Positions 27,945-38,563 of a stretch of DNA of 64,000 nucleotides are shown here, one piece after another. How positions within the stretch are numbered: position 1 is the first letter of the stretch; each line of letters starts with the position of its first letter. The stretch covers positions 122,521-186,520 of the forward strand of contig JABFSH010000014.1 of assembly GCA_013140705.1 (NCBI GenBank), written 5' to 3'. Under the pieces are notes generated by a model. It was not told where the DNA came from, searched no databases, and was given only the letters and a program-made list of their open reading frames with translations. The translations under genes and the position numbers were made by a program. This DNA comes from Methylococcaceae bacterium. Lineage in GTDB: Bacteria; Pseudomonadota; Gammaproteobacteria; Methylococcales; Methylomonadaceae.

Positions 27945-28497
27945 ATATAACATACCAACTTATTTAACCCTGCTCAGAATTGCGTTGATTCCTCTGCTGA
28001 CAGTAGTTTTCTATTTGCCCTGGCAATATTCGAATCTTGCCTGTACTCTAATTTTCATCGCTGCCGGCCTGACTGATTGGCTGGATGGCTATTTAGCCCG
28101 TAAAATGAGTCTGGAAACACCTTTTGGCGCTTTTTTGGACCCGGTCGCCGATAAACTGATGGTTGCTTTTGTGCTGGTTCTGATTGTACAACAACAGGCG
28201 AGTCCCTACCTGGCTGTGCCCGCCGCAATTATTATCTGTCGGGAAATCACCATCGCTTCTCTCAGGGAATGGATGGCTGAACTTGGCCAACGTGCGAAAG
28301 TGAAAGTTTCTCAACTAGGCAAATGGAAAACAACAGCGCAAATGGTGTCTATCGTGTTGTTATTATATCGTGACGACTTATTGGGTATTCCCATTAACCT
28401 TTGTGGCTATGTCCTCCTCTACATTGCTGCCATATTCACACTCTGGTCGATGATAAACTATTTGCAGGCGGCGTTAACGGCAATCAGCAAACATTAA
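27934..28497 (+). CDS. pgsA: CDP-diacylglycerol-glycerol-3-phosphate phosphatidyltransferase
   Basis: A 187-residue inner-membrane enzyme with the CDP-alcohol phosphotransferase signature DG-x2-AR-x8-G-x3-D-x3-D, seen here as LTDWLDGYLARKMSLETPFG followed by AFLDPVADKLM. It catalyses the first committed step of phosphatidylglycerol and cardiolipin synthesis. There are about four to five hydrophobic segments. It overlaps uvrC by 11 bp. An imperfect inverted repeat AAATCCCT/AGGGATTT (28505-28540) follows the stop and may act as a weak terminator. Confidence 0.93.
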   Translation: MTIEYNIPTYLTLLRIALIPLLTVVFYLPWQYSNLACTLIFIAAGLTDWLDGYLARKMSLETPFGAFLDPVADKLMVAFVLVLIVQQQASPYLAVPAAIIICREITIASLREWMAELGQRAKVKVSQLGKWKTTAQMVSIVLLLYRDDLLGIPINLCGYVLLYIAAIFTLWSMINYLQAALTAISKH

Positions 28498-28590
28498 CCA
28501 TTACAAATCCCTAATCGAATTGACAATCCATCAGGGATTTCCATTAACACACAAAAATACAGCACATTGAATCAGCTGTTAAAGAAGAAA

Positions 28591-29190
28591 ATGGATCAGG
28601 AAATAGAAAAAAATCAGGCAAAATCTGAAATACATGATGAAATATTACTGGCGGCACTCAAGTTATTCGCTGAAAAAGGCTATTTCAATACCTCCTTAAC
28701 TGATATTGTCGAGGCGGCCGACATTAAAGCCACCAACGTTCTCTATCAACACTTTAAAAATAAGCAGATGATCGCGTCCGTTCTCTATGAAAATATTTTT
28801 GATAGCCTGAATGTTTCAGTGGATGACATAAGGCGACGGAATCAAAAATCGTCCGATCAATTACGAGGCATTGTCGATTTAATGTTTCGACTCACTGATG
28901 AAGCCTCTCATGTAATGCAATTTTTACTTATTTTGAAAGTCGACGAGTTCTTACCCGAACATAAACCCACCTTGGGAACAGCGGCTTTTATAAAAATTAT
29001 CAAAATAATCCAGGCAGGCATGAAAGCGGGTGAAATTCGCACTATGGATCCGACACTATGCTATTCGTATTTTTTCGGTATCATTAATCATACCTTGCAA
29101 TTGGTATTGAGCGGATCGCTGGACAAGAATGCCGACGCCTATCTGTCAGCAACCTGGCTTACTGCATGGAATGCTATCGCCAAGAAATAA
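28591..29190 (+). CDS. TetR-family transcriptional regulator
   Basis: A 199-residue protein from the ATG at 28591, preceded by AAAGAAG; an upstream TTG at 28567 is possible. The N-terminal helix-turn-helix has LFAEKGYFNTSLTDIVEAAD followed by NVLYQHFKNKQMI. The C-terminal helical domain is not assigned to a ligand class. It is convergent with lpd, so it is not obviously a regulator of the sucAB-lpd operon. Confidence 0.85.
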   Translation: MDQEIEKNQAKSEIHDEILLAALKLFAEKGYFNTSLTDIVEAADIKATNVLYQHFKNKQMIASVLYENIFDSLNVSVDDIRRRNQKSSDQLRGIVDLMFRLTDEASHVMQFLLILKVDEFLPEHKPTLGTAAFIKIIKIIQAGMKAGEIRTMDPTLCYSYFFGIINHTLQLVLSGSLDKNADAYLSATWLTAWNAIAKK

Positions 29191-29222
29191 TACGTGAGTT
29201 TGCTGCACAGACTTTATGAACA

Positions 29223-30719
29223 CTACCAGGGATCAGTGCTCAATTTCTTCCCGGAAGAGCGATTCAAGGGTAAGTGCAGGGTTCTATTTTTAAGTACCAA
29301 AGCCGCTTCATGAAGTGCTTCGGATAACGAAGGATGTGCATGAATGGTTCTGGCCAAGTCTTCACTACTGGCAGAAAATTCCATTGCTAACAATGCTTCA
29401 GCAATCAACTCGGAAGCATGATCACCGATGATATGAACACCCAGAATGGCATCTGTCTCGGCATGGGCAATTATTTTGACTATGCCATCGGTTCTGCCCG
29501 AGGCTTGAGCCCGAACAGTGGCATTCAGGGGAAATATGCCGATTTTGATGGGTTCGCCAATTGATCGTAAGGCCTGCTCAGTTTGCCCAACCCAGGCAAT
29601 TTCCGGATCGGTATAGATAACATTCGGGATATTTTCGTAATTGATCGGTGTATGAAATCCCGCTATTTGTTCAGCAACAAAAATACCTTCTTCAATACCC
29701 TTGTGAGCCAGCATCGGCCCAAGTAATGTCAAATCGCCAATGGCATAAACGCCGGGAAGATTGGTTCGACTATTTTCATCGACATGGACATAGCCATTTT
29801 CATCCAGTAACAAATTGGCTTCTGCAGCTGCCAGGTTTTCGGAATTGGGTTTTCGGCCAATCGCCACGATAAGCTTGTCGACGCGCAACGCATGAGTGCC
29901 TTCATTATCCTGATATTCGACGGTCACTTTCTTATTGCCTTTTTTGGCAGAAATCACGCGGGCGCCCAAACGCAATTCCAGCCCTTGCTGGGTAAAAATG
30001 TGATAGGCCTCTCTTGAAATATGCTGGTCAGTCAGGTTTAAGAAGTTTTCCTGCGCTTCCAGCATAATCGTTTCGGCACCAAGCCGGCTCCAGATACTGG
30101 CGATTTCAAGTCCTACTATACCCGCGCCAATAATCGCCAAGCGTTTAGGCAGAGCGTCAAGATTTAAAGCCGCGCCAATATCGAGGATAAACTCATTATC
30201 AACGGGAGCACAGCGGAGTTGAATGGGTGATGCACCGGTAGCCAGGATAATATGTTCAGCTTCCATGTTGAATGGCGATGAGCCATCCATAGGGATAACT
30301 TCTACTAACTTGGCATTCAGCAGCCTGGCCTTGGCATGGATGCAATCAATGGCGTTCCGATTAAATATTTCGCTTATATTTTGGCTGAGCGTTCCTATGA
30401 TTTTATCTTTTCGCTGAATCATTTTCCGGACATTAACGGAAATGTTTTCGGCCTGAATACCGTGTTTGTTTATTTCATTATTCAGTGCGTGATACATTTT
30501 AGCTGATTCAAGCAGCGTCATCGAGGCGATACAGCCGCCATGCAGGTGCGCACCACCCAGGCTATGCTGACCCAGCTTGTTGCTTAAACTATCGACACAT
30601 ACCGTTTTCAAGCCGAGCTGGGCACAACGAATGGCGCTGGCATAGCCTGCTGGTCCCGCACCGATAACCAAGACATCACAAGATTGTTTTGATGCCGAAT
30701 GTGTTGATTTTTTTATCAT
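29223..30719 (-). CDS. lpd: Dihydrolipoamide dehydrogenase-like E3, one redox cysteine replaced
   Basis: A 498-residue pyridine nucleotide-disulfide oxidoreductase with the FAD fingerprint VLVIGAGPAGYASAIR at residues 16-31, a NAD-binding domain (LAIIGAGIVGLEIASIWSRL), and the C-terminal dimerisation domain with the active-site base motif HAHPSLSEALHE. The family disulfide CxxxxC (GGTCLNVGCIPSK) reads GGAHLHGGCIASM here, so His58 replaces the first cysteine and only Cys63 remains. The protein would not be expected to carry out normal E3 lipoamide oxidation. It is the last gene of the sucA-sucB-lpd operon (4 bp after sucB). Another E3 elsewhere could serve the complex. Confidence 0.9.
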   Translation of the reverse strand: MIKKSTHSASKQSCDVLVIGAGPAGYASAIRCAQLGLKTVCVDSLSNKLGQHSLGGAHLHGGCIASMTLLESAKMYHALNNEINKHGIQAENISVNVRKMIQRKDKIIGTLSQNISEIFNRNAIDCIHAKARLLNAKLVEVIPMDGSSPFNMEAEHIILATGASPIQLRCAPVDNEFILDIGAALNLDALPKRLAIIGAGIVGLEIASIWSRLGAETIMLEAQENFLNLTDQHISREAYHIFTQQGLELRLGARVISAKKGNKKVTVEYQDNEGTHALRVDKLIVAIGRKPNSENLAAAEANLLLDENGYVHVDENSRTNLPGVYAIGDLTLLGPMLAHKGIEEGIFVAEQIAGFHTPINYENIPNVIYTDPEIAWVGQTEQALRSIGEPIKIGIFPLNATVRAQASGRTDGIVKIIAHAETDAILGVHIIGDHASELIAEALLAMEFSASSEDLARTIHAHPSLSEALHEAALVLKNRTLHLPLNRSSGKKLSTDPW

Positions 30720-30723
30720 GGCA

Positions 30724-31962
30724 CTAGATATTGAGCAGAAGATGGGCAGGAGATTCCAGACATTCCTTAATGGTGACTAAAAACTGAACCGCCTCGCGTC
30801 CGTCAACCAATCGATGATCATAGGAGAGTGCAAGATACATAATCGGTCTGATGACGATCTGGCCGTTTTCAACAACCGGTCGCTCCTTGATGGCATGCAT
30901 CCCTAAAATACCGCATTGCGGTGGATTCAAAATTGGCGTTGACAGCATTGAGCCAAAAACGCCGCCATTGGTAATGGTAAACGTTCCACCTTTCAAGTCA
31001 TCGTAACTTAACGTACCTGCGCGCGCTTTTTCACCAAAATCGGTAATACTTTTTTCAATACCGGCGAAATCAAGTTGATCCGCATCACGTAATACCGGAA
31101 CAATCAATCCCCGTGGTGTGCTAACCGCAATCCCCATGTCGTAGTAGCCGTGGTACAGGATGTCATTGCCATCAATTGAAGCGTTGATGGCAGGGAATTT
31201 TTTTAAGGCCTCTATGGAAGCTTTCACAAAAAATGACATGAAACCCAGTTTGACGGCATGTTTCTCTTCAAATCGAGTTTTATACTGATTGCGCAACTCG
31301 ATGACATTCTTCATGTTGACTTCATTAAATGTTGTTAACATGGCCGCGTTTTGTTGAGCTTGCAGCAACCGCTCAGCCACTTTTGCCCGCAATCGCGTCA
31401 TGGCTACTCGTTGTTCAGGACGTAAATTGGACTCTGTCGCAATTAAGGAAACAGGTTTGCTGGCTTCTTGAGAAACCGCTGTTGTTGTTATGGCTACAGG
31501 CTCAATTTTTGCCGATTGCTGTTTGTTGAGATGAGACAACACATCGGATTTTGTCAATCGCCCACTTTTGCCTGTGCCGGTAACTTCAGCTGGATCAATA
31601 GTATTTTCGTGGATCAAGCGGCGTACTGAAGGACTTAAGGGTAAATCAGCTGTACTGTGATCCTGAATTCTCACCGGCGTTTCCCGATTTCCGGGTAATG
31701 GTTGTGAGGATTGCGTCTGACTGCCTAGGGGGGAGATAATTGCCAACAATTCGCCAGCCGTTACAATAGCGCCGCTTTCCTTGAGTATTTGACCTAATAT
31801 GCCGGATTCCGGCGCCGTCACTTCTAACACTACTTTATCCGTTTCCAGATCCACCAGGTTTTCATTTTTGTTAACGGTGTCGCCAGCCTGTTTGTGCCAG
31901 GAAATTAATGTTGCGTCAGAAACGGATTCGGGTAAGTTAGGGACTAAGACTTCAATGTTCAT
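30724..31962 (-). CDS. sucB: 2-oxoglutarate dehydrogenase E2, dihydrolipoyl succinyltransferase
   Basis: A 412-residue three-domain protein. The lipoyl domain (residues 1-78) has Lys43 in [11 protein letters not shown], the E1/E3-binding domain (about 110-150) has [20 protein letters not shown], and the catalytic domain ends with the active-site motif [13 protein letters not shown] (His and Asp). It transfers the succinyl group to CoA in the TCA cycle. It starts 1 bp after sucA ends and is followed by lpd. Its conservation contrasts with the altered E3. Confidence 0.95.
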   Translation of the reverse strand: MNIEVLVPNLPESVSDATLISWHKQAGDTVNKNENLVDLETDKVVLEVTAPESGILGQILKESGAIVTAGELLAIISPLGSQTQSSQPLPGNRETPVRIQDHSTADLPLSPSVRRLIHENTIDPAEVTGTGKSGRLTKSDVLSHLNKQQSAKIEPVAITTTAVSQEASKPVSLIATESNLRPEQRVAMTRLRAKVAERLLQAQQNAAMLTTFNEVNMKNVIELRNQYKTRFEEKHAVKLGFMSFFVKASIEALKKFPAINASIDGNDILYHGYYDMGIAVSTPRGLIVPVLRDADQLDFAGIEKSITDFGEKARAGTLSYDDLKGGTFTITNGGVFGSMLSTPILNPPQCGILGMHAIKERPVVENGQIVIRPIMYLALSYDHRLVDGREAVQFLVTIKECLESPAHLLLNI

Positions 31963-31963
31963 G

Positions 31964-34789
31964 TTATTTTCCTGAAGAGTTGCCGTATAAGGCTGAATGA
32001 ACGACAGCTTTTTGTTGTTCTATATGGACGTGAAAACTACCAACAGCAGGTGCAGCAGAAGCTTCACGACCTGCATACGTCATTTTGATATTCGAATGGA
32101 GGTTGTCGGTAAAATGGTGTTTGGAGTTATACCAGGCCCCCTGATTTTTAGGCTCTTCCTGGCACCAGATGAATTCTACCAAATTCGGATATTTTGCAAC
32201 TTCAGCTCTGAATAATAGATCCGGGAAAGGATAAAGCTGCTCAATACGGGCAATGGCAACATGTTTAAGATTATTCTGGCGACGTACTTCCAGTAAATCG
32301 TAATAGACCTTGCCGGCACACATGACCAGTCGGGTCACTTTCTTTGGACTGATGTCATCCTGCTCGCCAATCATCGGTTGAAATTGACCCTCCGTTAAGT
32401 CTTCAAGCATTGAAACAGCCAGTTTATGCCGTAGCAAACTCTTGGGGCTCATAATGATCAGCGGCTTTCTGTAAGGCCTGAGCATTTGCCGACGGAGTAA
32501 ATGAAATATTTGCGCCGGAGTCGTGGGAGTACAAACCTGAATATTGTGTTCAGCACAAAGCTGTAAATAGCGTTCGAGCCGGGCTGAGGAATGCTCGGGC
32601 CCCTGACCTTCAAAACCATGCGGTAACAACATGACCAAACCGCATAAACGTCCCCATTTGGTCTCACCCGAACTAATAAACTGGTCAATCACCACTTGGG
32701 CGCCATTGGCAAAATCGCCAAACTGCGCTTCCCAGATTACCAGCGTTTTAGGCATCGTGGTGCTATAGCCATACTCAAAGCCCAAAACACCCGCTTCAGA
32801 AAGCAATGAATCAAAGATTTGTGTCCTGCCCTGGTCCTTGTCCAGATGCTTGAGCGCCGTGTAGGTTTTATTGTTAATCTGATTGTGTAAAACAGCGTGC
32901 CGATGAACAAACGTGCCCCGCCCCACATCCTGACCGGTCAGGCGAATATGATATTTTTCCATCAATAAGGTTGCGTAAGCCATGTTTTCGGCAAATCCCC
33001 AATCCAAAGGCATCGCCCCGGCGGCCATCTTGCGACGATTTTCCATCACCTTGGCCACTCTCGGGTGTAACTCAAAGCCCGGGGGCAGTTTTTGCATTCT
33101 ATCGTTGCAAAAACGTAGATGATTCATTGACACGGCCGTATTGCAAGGTGTGTCCCAGCTTGTATTGTGAAATTCATGCCATTGCTTGGTGTAGGAATAA
33201 GCGGCGTTTTCCAGCACTGGCCTTGATACGACTTGACCGGCATCCAGCAATTTCTGATAATCCTGCTCCATGGCGGTGGCTTGTTCCTGCGTTATTACCC
33301 TTTCAGCGATCAATTTTTGGGCATACAGTTTTCGCGCCGTTTTCAATTGGCGGATTTTTTTATACATGACCGGCTGCGTGGTAGCTGGCTCATCCGCTTC
33401 ATTATGGCCCAATCGTCTGTAACAGATCAGATCGATAACAACGTCCTTGTTGAACGTCATTCTATAATCGAGAGCCAGTTTGGAAACAAAAATAACCGCT
33501 TCAGGATCATCGCCATTCACATGAAAAACAGGCGCCTGAATCATGCTGGCCACATCGGTACAATAAAGTGTGGATCGAGCATCCAGGGGATTACTGGTGG
33601 TAAATCCTATTTGATTATTAATGACAATGTGAATGGTCCCCCCGGTTGAAAATGCGCGAGTTTGCGACATATTCAAGGTTTCCATGACGATACCCTGTCC
33701 TGAAAATGCGGCATCACCATGAATGAGTATGGGCACTACCGTATCAATCCCGGCAATCCCTGCCCTGTCCTGACGCGCCTTCACGGAGCCTTCCACAACG
33801 GGATTGATGATCTCCAGATGGGATGGATTGAATGCCAATGTCAAGTGAACGGGCCCGGAAGGCATATCAAGGTCAGACGAAAAGCCCATATGATATTTTA
33901 CGTCACCGGAACTCACCCCGGGTGTGGGAGCATAGGTTCCGGCAAATTCATCAAAGAGGCTGGAAGGACTTTTCCCCAAAATATTGACCAGCACATTCAA
34001 ACGGCCACGATGTGCCATACCGATGACGATTTCTTTCACGCCTTTTTCACTGAAGCCAAGAATTAATTCGTCGAGAATGGGAATCAGCGATTCACCACCC
34101 TCCAGCGAAAAACGTTTTTGTCCGACAAATCGGTTTTGTAAATGAACTTCTATTCCTTCCGCAGCAGTGAGTAATTTTAATAACCAGCGTTTTTTATCAG
34201 GGGCCGGAGTCAGACTAGCCTTTGAGTTTTCCAGTCGATGAATCAACCAGCGCCTGATATGCGTATCGACAACATGCATGAATTCAGAGCCGATACTACC
34301 GCAATAGATTTCTTTCAGACTGGCAATAATTTCGCGCAATGGTAGCTTATCTGCGCCATACAGCGCACCGGTGTCGAACAGGGTATCCATATCCGGTTCA
34401 GTCAGGCCATAATAGCCTGGGTCCATGTCTGGTGGCGGAGATGAGTTTCTCCCTAACGGATTATTATTGGCGATCTGATGTCCGCGGACCCGGTAATGAT
34501 TAATCAGTCTGGCGACTGCGGATTGTTTTTTTACGCTTTCCTCAGTAAAACCTTGTAATTGAGCCAATCGGCTGGGTGATTTAATGGCCAACTGGGCAAA
34601 GCGTGCCACCACAGGACTATGTGGAGTTTCGTAGGAGTTACCGGGATGAATATTGTTAAACTCTTTTTGCCAACTAGGCTCAACAGATTCCGGGTCTTCC
34701 AGAAAACGCTCATAAAGGTATTCTACAAAGCTGGCATTGCTGCCGTTTAGGGATGATGAGTCTTGAAAAAATTTTATAAGCTTACTCAT
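31964..34789 (-). CDS. sucA: 2-oxoglutarate dehydrogenase E1
   Basis: A 941-residue thiamine-diphosphate enzyme of normal length. It has the N-terminal peripheral-subunit-interacting segment ([16 protein letters not shown]), [15 protein letters not shown] near residue 259, [10 protein letters not shown] near 358, and [10 protein letters not shown] near 392 (cofactor site), followed by the transketolase C-terminal domain. It decarboxylates 2-oxoglutarate. It heads the sucA-sucB-lpd operon. Type I methanotrophs are classically described as lacking measurable activity of this complex despite encoding it; whether that holds for this organism is unknown. Confidence 0.95.
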   Translation of the reverse strand: MSKLIKFFQDSSSLNGSNASFVEYLYERFLEDPESVEPSWQKEFNNIHPGNSYETPHSPVVARFAQLAIKSPSRLAQLQGFTEESVKKQSAVARLINHYRVRGHQIANNNPLGRNSSPPPDMDPGYYGLTEPDMDTLFDTGALYGADKLPLREIIASLKEIYCGSIGSEFMHVVDTHIRRWLIHRLENSKASLTPAPDKKRWLLKLLTAAEGIEVHLQNRFVGQKRFSLEGGESLIPILDELILGFSEKGVKEIVIGMAHRGRLNVLVNILGKSPSSLFDEFAGTYAPTPGVSSGDVKYHMGFSSDLDMPSGPVHLTLAFNPSHLEIINPVVEGSVKARQDRAGIAGIDTVVPILIHGDAAFSGQGIVMETLNMSQTRAFSTGGTIHIVINNQIGFTTSNPLDARSTLYCTDVASMIQAPVFHVNGDDPEAVIFVSKLALDYRMTFNKDVVIDLICYRRLGHNEADEPATTQPVMYKKIRQLKTARKLYAQKLIAERVITQEQATAMEQDYQKLLDAGQVVSRPVLENAAYSYTKQWHEFHNTSWDTPCNTAVSMNHLRFCNDRMQKLPPGFELHPRVAKVMENRRKMAAGAMPLDWGFAENMAYATLLMEKYHIRLTGQDVGRGTFVHRHAVLHNQINNKTYTALKHLDKDQGRTQIFDSLLSEAGVLGFEYGYSTTMPKTLVIWEAQFGDFANGAQVVIDQFISSGETKWGRLCGLVMLLPHGFEGQGPEHSSARLERYLQLCAEHNIQVCTPTTPAQIFHLLRRQMLRPYRKPLIIMSPKSLLRHKLAVSMLEDLTEGQFQPMIGEQDDISPKKVTRLVMCAGKVYYDLLEVRRQNNLKHVAIARIEQLYPFPDLLFRAEVAKYPNLVEFIWCQEEPKNQGAWYNSKHHFTDNLHSNIKMTYAGREASAAPAVGSFHVHIEQQKAVVHSALYGNSSGK

Positions 34790-35063
34790 TAGACATATCC
34801 GAATGATACTGCACAGTTTTAATGTTTAATATTAAGTATGAAGTGGTATATTACAAGCGTAAAGCATTTCTTGGCGAAAAAGATTAGCAGTCATTAAACA
34901 GAGTTCAAGTCCCGGGTGCAGCTACAGACACGAATGAATCCATTGATAAGGTCTTACACTGTATCGTTGCGCCACATAACAATAAAATCGGGCAATACAA
35001 CACGCTGTAACGCATAATCTTATATTTTTGTTGAAAAGGCAATGCTGATGTTTCTTCTCACTT

Positions 35064-35687
35064 ATGGTTGTTAAATCAATGGCAGACAAAAAAAATATTG
35101 TAATAAAGGTTAAGTATTCAGGGCATGAAAAGCCATCCCCAACAAATACTGTAGCGTCACCCCAATATATCACTGAATGGAATGTTAAACGGATCGTTAT
35201 TACTATCGTTGTCATAGTTTCAGTGTTAACCATTTTCTATTTAATTAGTACCCAAAAATCAGCCACTCAAAATACTGAATTGGCTGAACCTGTTACGCCA
35301 GCGCCATCAGTAGCTCCCCTAGCTGCTCAGCACCAACCAAAATTGGACGTTAGCCATCATGTGACTCGATCCGTGCTTGCTTACAAGATTGTCGATAACG
35401 AACCAGTCGATGAAATAAAGTTACCAGTAAAAATCAGCAAAAAAGGTTCAACGTGGATTTATTACTTTGTCGAAATAAACTCCATGAAAGGAAAAACAGT
35501 TTTCCACGAATGGGTATTGAACGGATTTCTGATTTCAAGGAAAAAAGTCAACATAGATGACGATACTTGGCGCACATCAAGCCGTCAGGTTTTTAAATTT
35601 ACCACTGAAAAAAACTGGACGGTGCGACTGGTTGATGAAGCGGGCGGCATCATTGACGAGAAAAATTTCAATGTGCTTTATGAGTAA
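35064..35687 (+). CDS. DUF2914 family membrane-anchored protein
   Basis: A 207-residue protein with a short cytoplasmic N-terminus, one transmembrane helix (about residues 52-72, IVITIVVIVSVLTIFYLI), a proline/alanine-rich linker (EPVTPAPSVAPLAA), and a C-terminal DUF2914 domain (about 100-207; YFVEINSMKGKTVFHEWVLN and WTVRLVDEAGGIIDE). The function is unknown; other proteins in this family are envelope-associated. ATG codons at 35064 and 35079 are both possible and neither has a strong Shine-Dalgarno. It is divergent from sucA. Confidence 0.7.
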   Translation: MVVKSMADKKNIVIKVKYSGHEKPSPTNTVASPQYITEWNVKRIVITIVVIVSVLTIFYLISTQKSATQNTELAEPVTPAPSVAPLAAQHQPKLDVSHHVTRSVLAYKIVDNEPVDEIKLPVKISKKGSTWIYYFVEINSMKGKTVFHEWVLNGFLISRKKVNIDDDTWRTSSRQVFKFTTEKNWTVRLVDEAGGIIDEKNFNVLYE

Positions 35688-36122
35688 CACTGCTATGAAT
35701 TTATCGCGCTTGGGGATACATCCCTTTACATTGGATGGCCATGAAAAAATCATTCCTGTGTTTCGGCAGGGTCCCTACTGAACGAAACCGAAGACCTCGC
35801 TACGAACGGGAAAAGTGAATTAATTCAACACATCCATTGTTCGCCTGTCCTTAGGACACTCTTGTGGTGGAGCCTGTGAAAGGCAATTGCCGGGAGTATT
35901 GCAAGTACATGAAAATTATACGGTCGTTTTTGTGGACCTAGGCCTCTGTCAATGGTAATACTTCATAGAAGTATTTTTTTATGCGAGGTATAAAGTAGCC
36001 AATCGCTACATTATGCATGTACCTCCCCCTAATACAGGGATTGTAATTTTTTGCAGGGACGCATATTTTTTTCTTTCGATGCTGATGTAGACAACTAAGA
36101 GACCTGTAACGAGAGAATATCA
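35688..36122. other. 435-bp gap with a terminator
   Basis: No gene is supported in the gap. It holds the terminator at 35957-35980; the rest is unrecognised. Confidence 0.5.
35957..35980 (+). terminator. Intrinsic terminator
   Basis: AATACTTC pairs perfectly with GAAGTATT around an ATA loop, followed by a run of T (35974-35980). It is oriented to stop transcription of the DUF2914 gene 270 bp upstream. Confidence 0.75.
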
Positions 36123-36332
36123 ATGAACTCAACTATCTACACTGAAAAACAATTTAACCCTTCCAATCGGCTAACAATTGCTGCAAAAACCGCCTCAGAA
36201 AAACAAAAAACAGATCTCAACCAAATTTTAATAATTGGTAGAATCGTAATTTTACTTTTGACTGTTGGCTTGATGGGCTATACGAAAGATCGGCTGTTAA
36301 ACGCCATACATCATTCGTCATTTTGGCTCTGA
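36123..36332 (+). CDS. Small hypothetical membrane protein
   Basis: A 69-residue frame with GAGAGA eight bases before its ATG. The N-terminal half is polar, then there is a single hydrophobic helix (LIIGRIVILLLTVGLMGY). It has no recognised family. Its position between a terminator and the convergent mdh gene makes it a possible monocistronic small membrane protein. Confidence 0.45.
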   Translation: MNSTIYTEKQFNPSNRLTIAAKTASEKQKTDLNQILIIGRIVILLLTVGLMGYTKDRLLNAIHHSSFWL

Positions 36333-36360
36333 AAAATTCGCTTCCCTTTTGTACACCACA

Positions 36361-37338
36361 TTAAAAGAGTTGTTTAACGGCATCTCTTTCCTCTTTTAAC
36401 TCAGCTTCACTTGCACGTAATCTCTGCAAACTAAATTCGTTAACATCCAATCCCTTAATAATATTGACCTCACCATTGATAACACTAACAGGGTATGAAT
36501 AGACCAACCCCGCATCAACACCATAACTACCATCTGAATAAACACCCATACTCACCCAATCACCCTCTTCAGTTCCAAAAGCCCAAGCCTTCATTTGATC
36601 AATCGCTGCATTGGCTGCCGAGGCTGCACTCGATTGTCCTCTCGCTTTAATAATGGCGGCGCCACGCTCCTGGACAGCAGGAACAAACTCGTTAACGAAC
36701 CAGTTTTGTCCCACCAGAGAAAGAGCATCCTGCCCTTTCACTTTAGCATGATGAATATCTGGATATTGAGTACTGGAATGATTGCCCCAAACGATCATGT
36801 TTTTGACATCAGTCGTCAACACACCACATTTTTCAGCCAGAAAGCTGATCGCACGGTTATGATCTAGTCTCGACATCGAAGAGAAATTTTCCGGCTTCAG
36901 ATCTGGCGCATTTTTTAGGGCAATTAAAGCATTGGTATTTGCCGGATTACCGGTTACCAACACTTTCACATTCCGGTTGGCCACATCATTCAAGGCACGG
37001 CCTTGAATGGAGAAAATTTCGGCATTCACCTGCAACAAATCCTTACGTTCCATTCCAGCCCCTCTCGGCCGGGCTCCCACCAAAAATGCGTAATCAACGT
37101 TTTTGAATGCCAGCTTAGGATCGTCCGTAATTTCAATTCGATGAAGCAATGGATTAGCACAGTCGTGTAATTCCATCACAACTCCTTCAAGCCAACCCAT
37201 CGCCTGAGGAATTTCCAGTAAATGCAAAACGATAGGTTGGTTGGGCCCTAGCAGGGAGCCAGCTGCCAAACGAAAAAGCAACGAATAGCTAATTTGACCA
37301 GCTGCGCCTGTAACTGCGATGTGAACGGGTGATTTCAT
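36361..37338 (-). CDS. mdh: Malate dehydrogenase (NAD-dependent, cytosolic type)
   Basis: A 325-residue enzyme with the nucleotide-binding loop [20 protein letters not shown], substrate arginines in [15 protein letters not shown], and the catalytic histidine in [13 protein letters not shown]. The sequence type is the longer 'type 2' malate dehydrogenase common in methylotrophs. It interconverts malate and oxaloacetate, the last step before malate activation in the serine cycle, as well as in the TCA cycle. It is transcribed away from mtdA across a 344-bp divergent spacer, so the cluster may share control. Confidence 0.95.
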   Translation of the reverse strand: MKSPVHIAVTGAAGQISYSLLFRLAAGSLLGPNQPIVLHLLEIPQAMGWLEGVVMELHDCANPLLHRIEITDDPKLAFKNVDYAFLVGARPRGAGMERKDLLQVNAEIFSIQGRALNDVANRNVKVLVTGNPANTNALIALKNAPDLKPENFSSMSRLDHNRAISFLAEKCGVLTTDVKNMIVWGNHSSTQYPDIHHAKVKGQDALSLVGQNWFVNEFVPAVQERGAAIIKARGQSSAASAANAAIDQMKAWAFGTEEGDWVSMGVYSDGSYGVDAGLVYSYPVSVINGEVNIIKGLDVNEFSLQRLRASEAELKEERDAVKQLF

Positions 37339-37682
37339 CTTTTTCTTCCGCTATATTATTTATAATCTTCAAAGTCTAGGATTAGACTATCCAATCCCTA
37401 ACACTTAGCTTTGTCTTTCAGGGTTTGGCTTCCATCCATAACTATCGTCAAGCCCGCTTACAGTCACTTACATAACTGCATTAATATGACAGTGTCTGGA
37501 ATAATAACGAAAACATGCGTGCTGACGCAAGCCAAATCCAATTTCGAACGCTCAAAATCGTTATATTTTCTCCCTTCATGGAACAACTCCGAAATAAAGC
37601 AGGGTTTTTGATCTGCGGTATAATACCTCCCCAAATTATCATATCCTCTTCTGTCAATATATTGTTTTATTAAGGTAAATTA
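37339..37682. other. Divergent promoter region between mdh and mtdA
   Basis: A 344-bp spacer without a gene. A good -10 (TATAAT, 37619-37624) faces mtdA, 59 bp upstream of its start, but the matching -35 is weak, suggesting activator dependence. No operator was recognised. Confidence 0.5.
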
Positions 37683-38540
37683 ATGAAAAAACTGCTCTTC
37701 CAATTCGATACCGATACATACCCATCTGTTTTTGACACCGTAGTCGCATACGATGGTGGTGCAGATCATGTCATTGGTCACGGAGGGTTGACAGCAGAAA
37801 ACGTGGGTGCTTTGGTGGACGGAACCATTTTTACGCGGGCTCCCAAAGATAAAAAGTATACCGCCATATTTATCGGTGGTAGCAACATGATGGCCGGCCA
37901 ACAGTTATTGACGGCCATCCAGCGCCATTTTTTTCCTGGCTTTCAGGTTTCTGTCATGCTGGACAGTAATGGCTGCAATACCACTGCTGCTTCGGCTGTA
38001 GCAAAAGTGGCGTCTAGTTGCACGTTGGCCGGCAAAAAAGCCGTGGTTTTGGCGGGTACGGGTCCGGTAGGGCAACGTGCTGCGGCAATGCTCGCTCAGG
38101 AAGGCGCCCAGGTTTCGTTGACTGCACGAAAAATGACGCGTGCTGTACAGGCTTGCCAGGACATTAAAGCCCGATTTGGGGTTGACTTAACACCGGTTGA
38201 AGCATTTAACAATGAGGACAGAGCCCAGGCAATCAAGCATGCGAACATCGTTGTTGCCACGGGTGCGGCTGGCGTTGAACTGCTCACGGCCGAACAATGG
38301 CAACACAACTCACACCTGGAAGTCATCGCCGACGCTAATGCCACGCCACCGATCGGTATTGGCGGTACCGATGTAATGGATAAAGGTATTGAACGGAATG
38401 GCAAAATTATCTGGGGGGCACTGGGCTTTGGATCATTAAAACTCGCACTGCATCGCGCCTGCATAGCAAAACTCTTTCACGATAACAAGCAAATCTTCGA
38501 TGCTGAAGCAATCTTTGCGTTAGCGAAGACAATGGCTTAA
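37683..38540 (+). CDS. mtdA: NADP-dependent methylene-tetrahydrofolate/methanopterin dehydrogenase MtdA
   Basis: A 285-residue enzyme, close to the usual 288 of MtdA. It has the N-terminal signature LLFQFDTDTYPSVFDTVVAYDGGADH, shown here in part as QFDTDTYPSVFD, the nucleotide-binding loop VVLAGTGPVGQRAAAML, and the C-terminal GIGGTDVMDKGIE. MtdA oxidises or reduces methylene-H4F and methylene-H4MPT and links formaldehyde oxidation to the serine cycle. It is found mainly in methylotrophs and is the strongest single indicator of this organism's lifestyle. It is followed 23 bp later by glycerate kinase. Confidence 0.95.
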   Translation: MKKLLFQFDTDTYPSVFDTVVAYDGGADHVIGHGGLTAENVGALVDGTIFTRAPKDKKYTAIFIGGSNMMAGQQLLTAIQRHFFPGFQVSVMLDSNGCNTTAASAVAKVASSCTLAGKKAVVLAGTGPVGQRAAAMLAQEGAQVSLTARKMTRAVQACQDIKARFGVDLTPVEAFNNEDRAQAIKHANIVVATGAAGVELLTAEQWQHNSHLEVIADANATPPIGIGGTDVMDKGIERNGKIIWGALGFGSLKLALHRACIAKLFHDNKQIFDAEAIFALAKTMA

Positions 38541-38563
38541 TCCGGGTAGCTTTCGCGACTGTA

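Noticed and set aside
34893..34925. tRNA-like T-arm GTTCAAGTCCCGG
   Set aside because: The flanking bases do not pair into a T-stem and there is no acceptor, D or anticodon arm.
35688..36122. Possible additional small genes after the DUF2914 gene
   Set aside because: Only short frames without ribosome-binding sites; the intrinsic terminator at 35957 explains the signal there.
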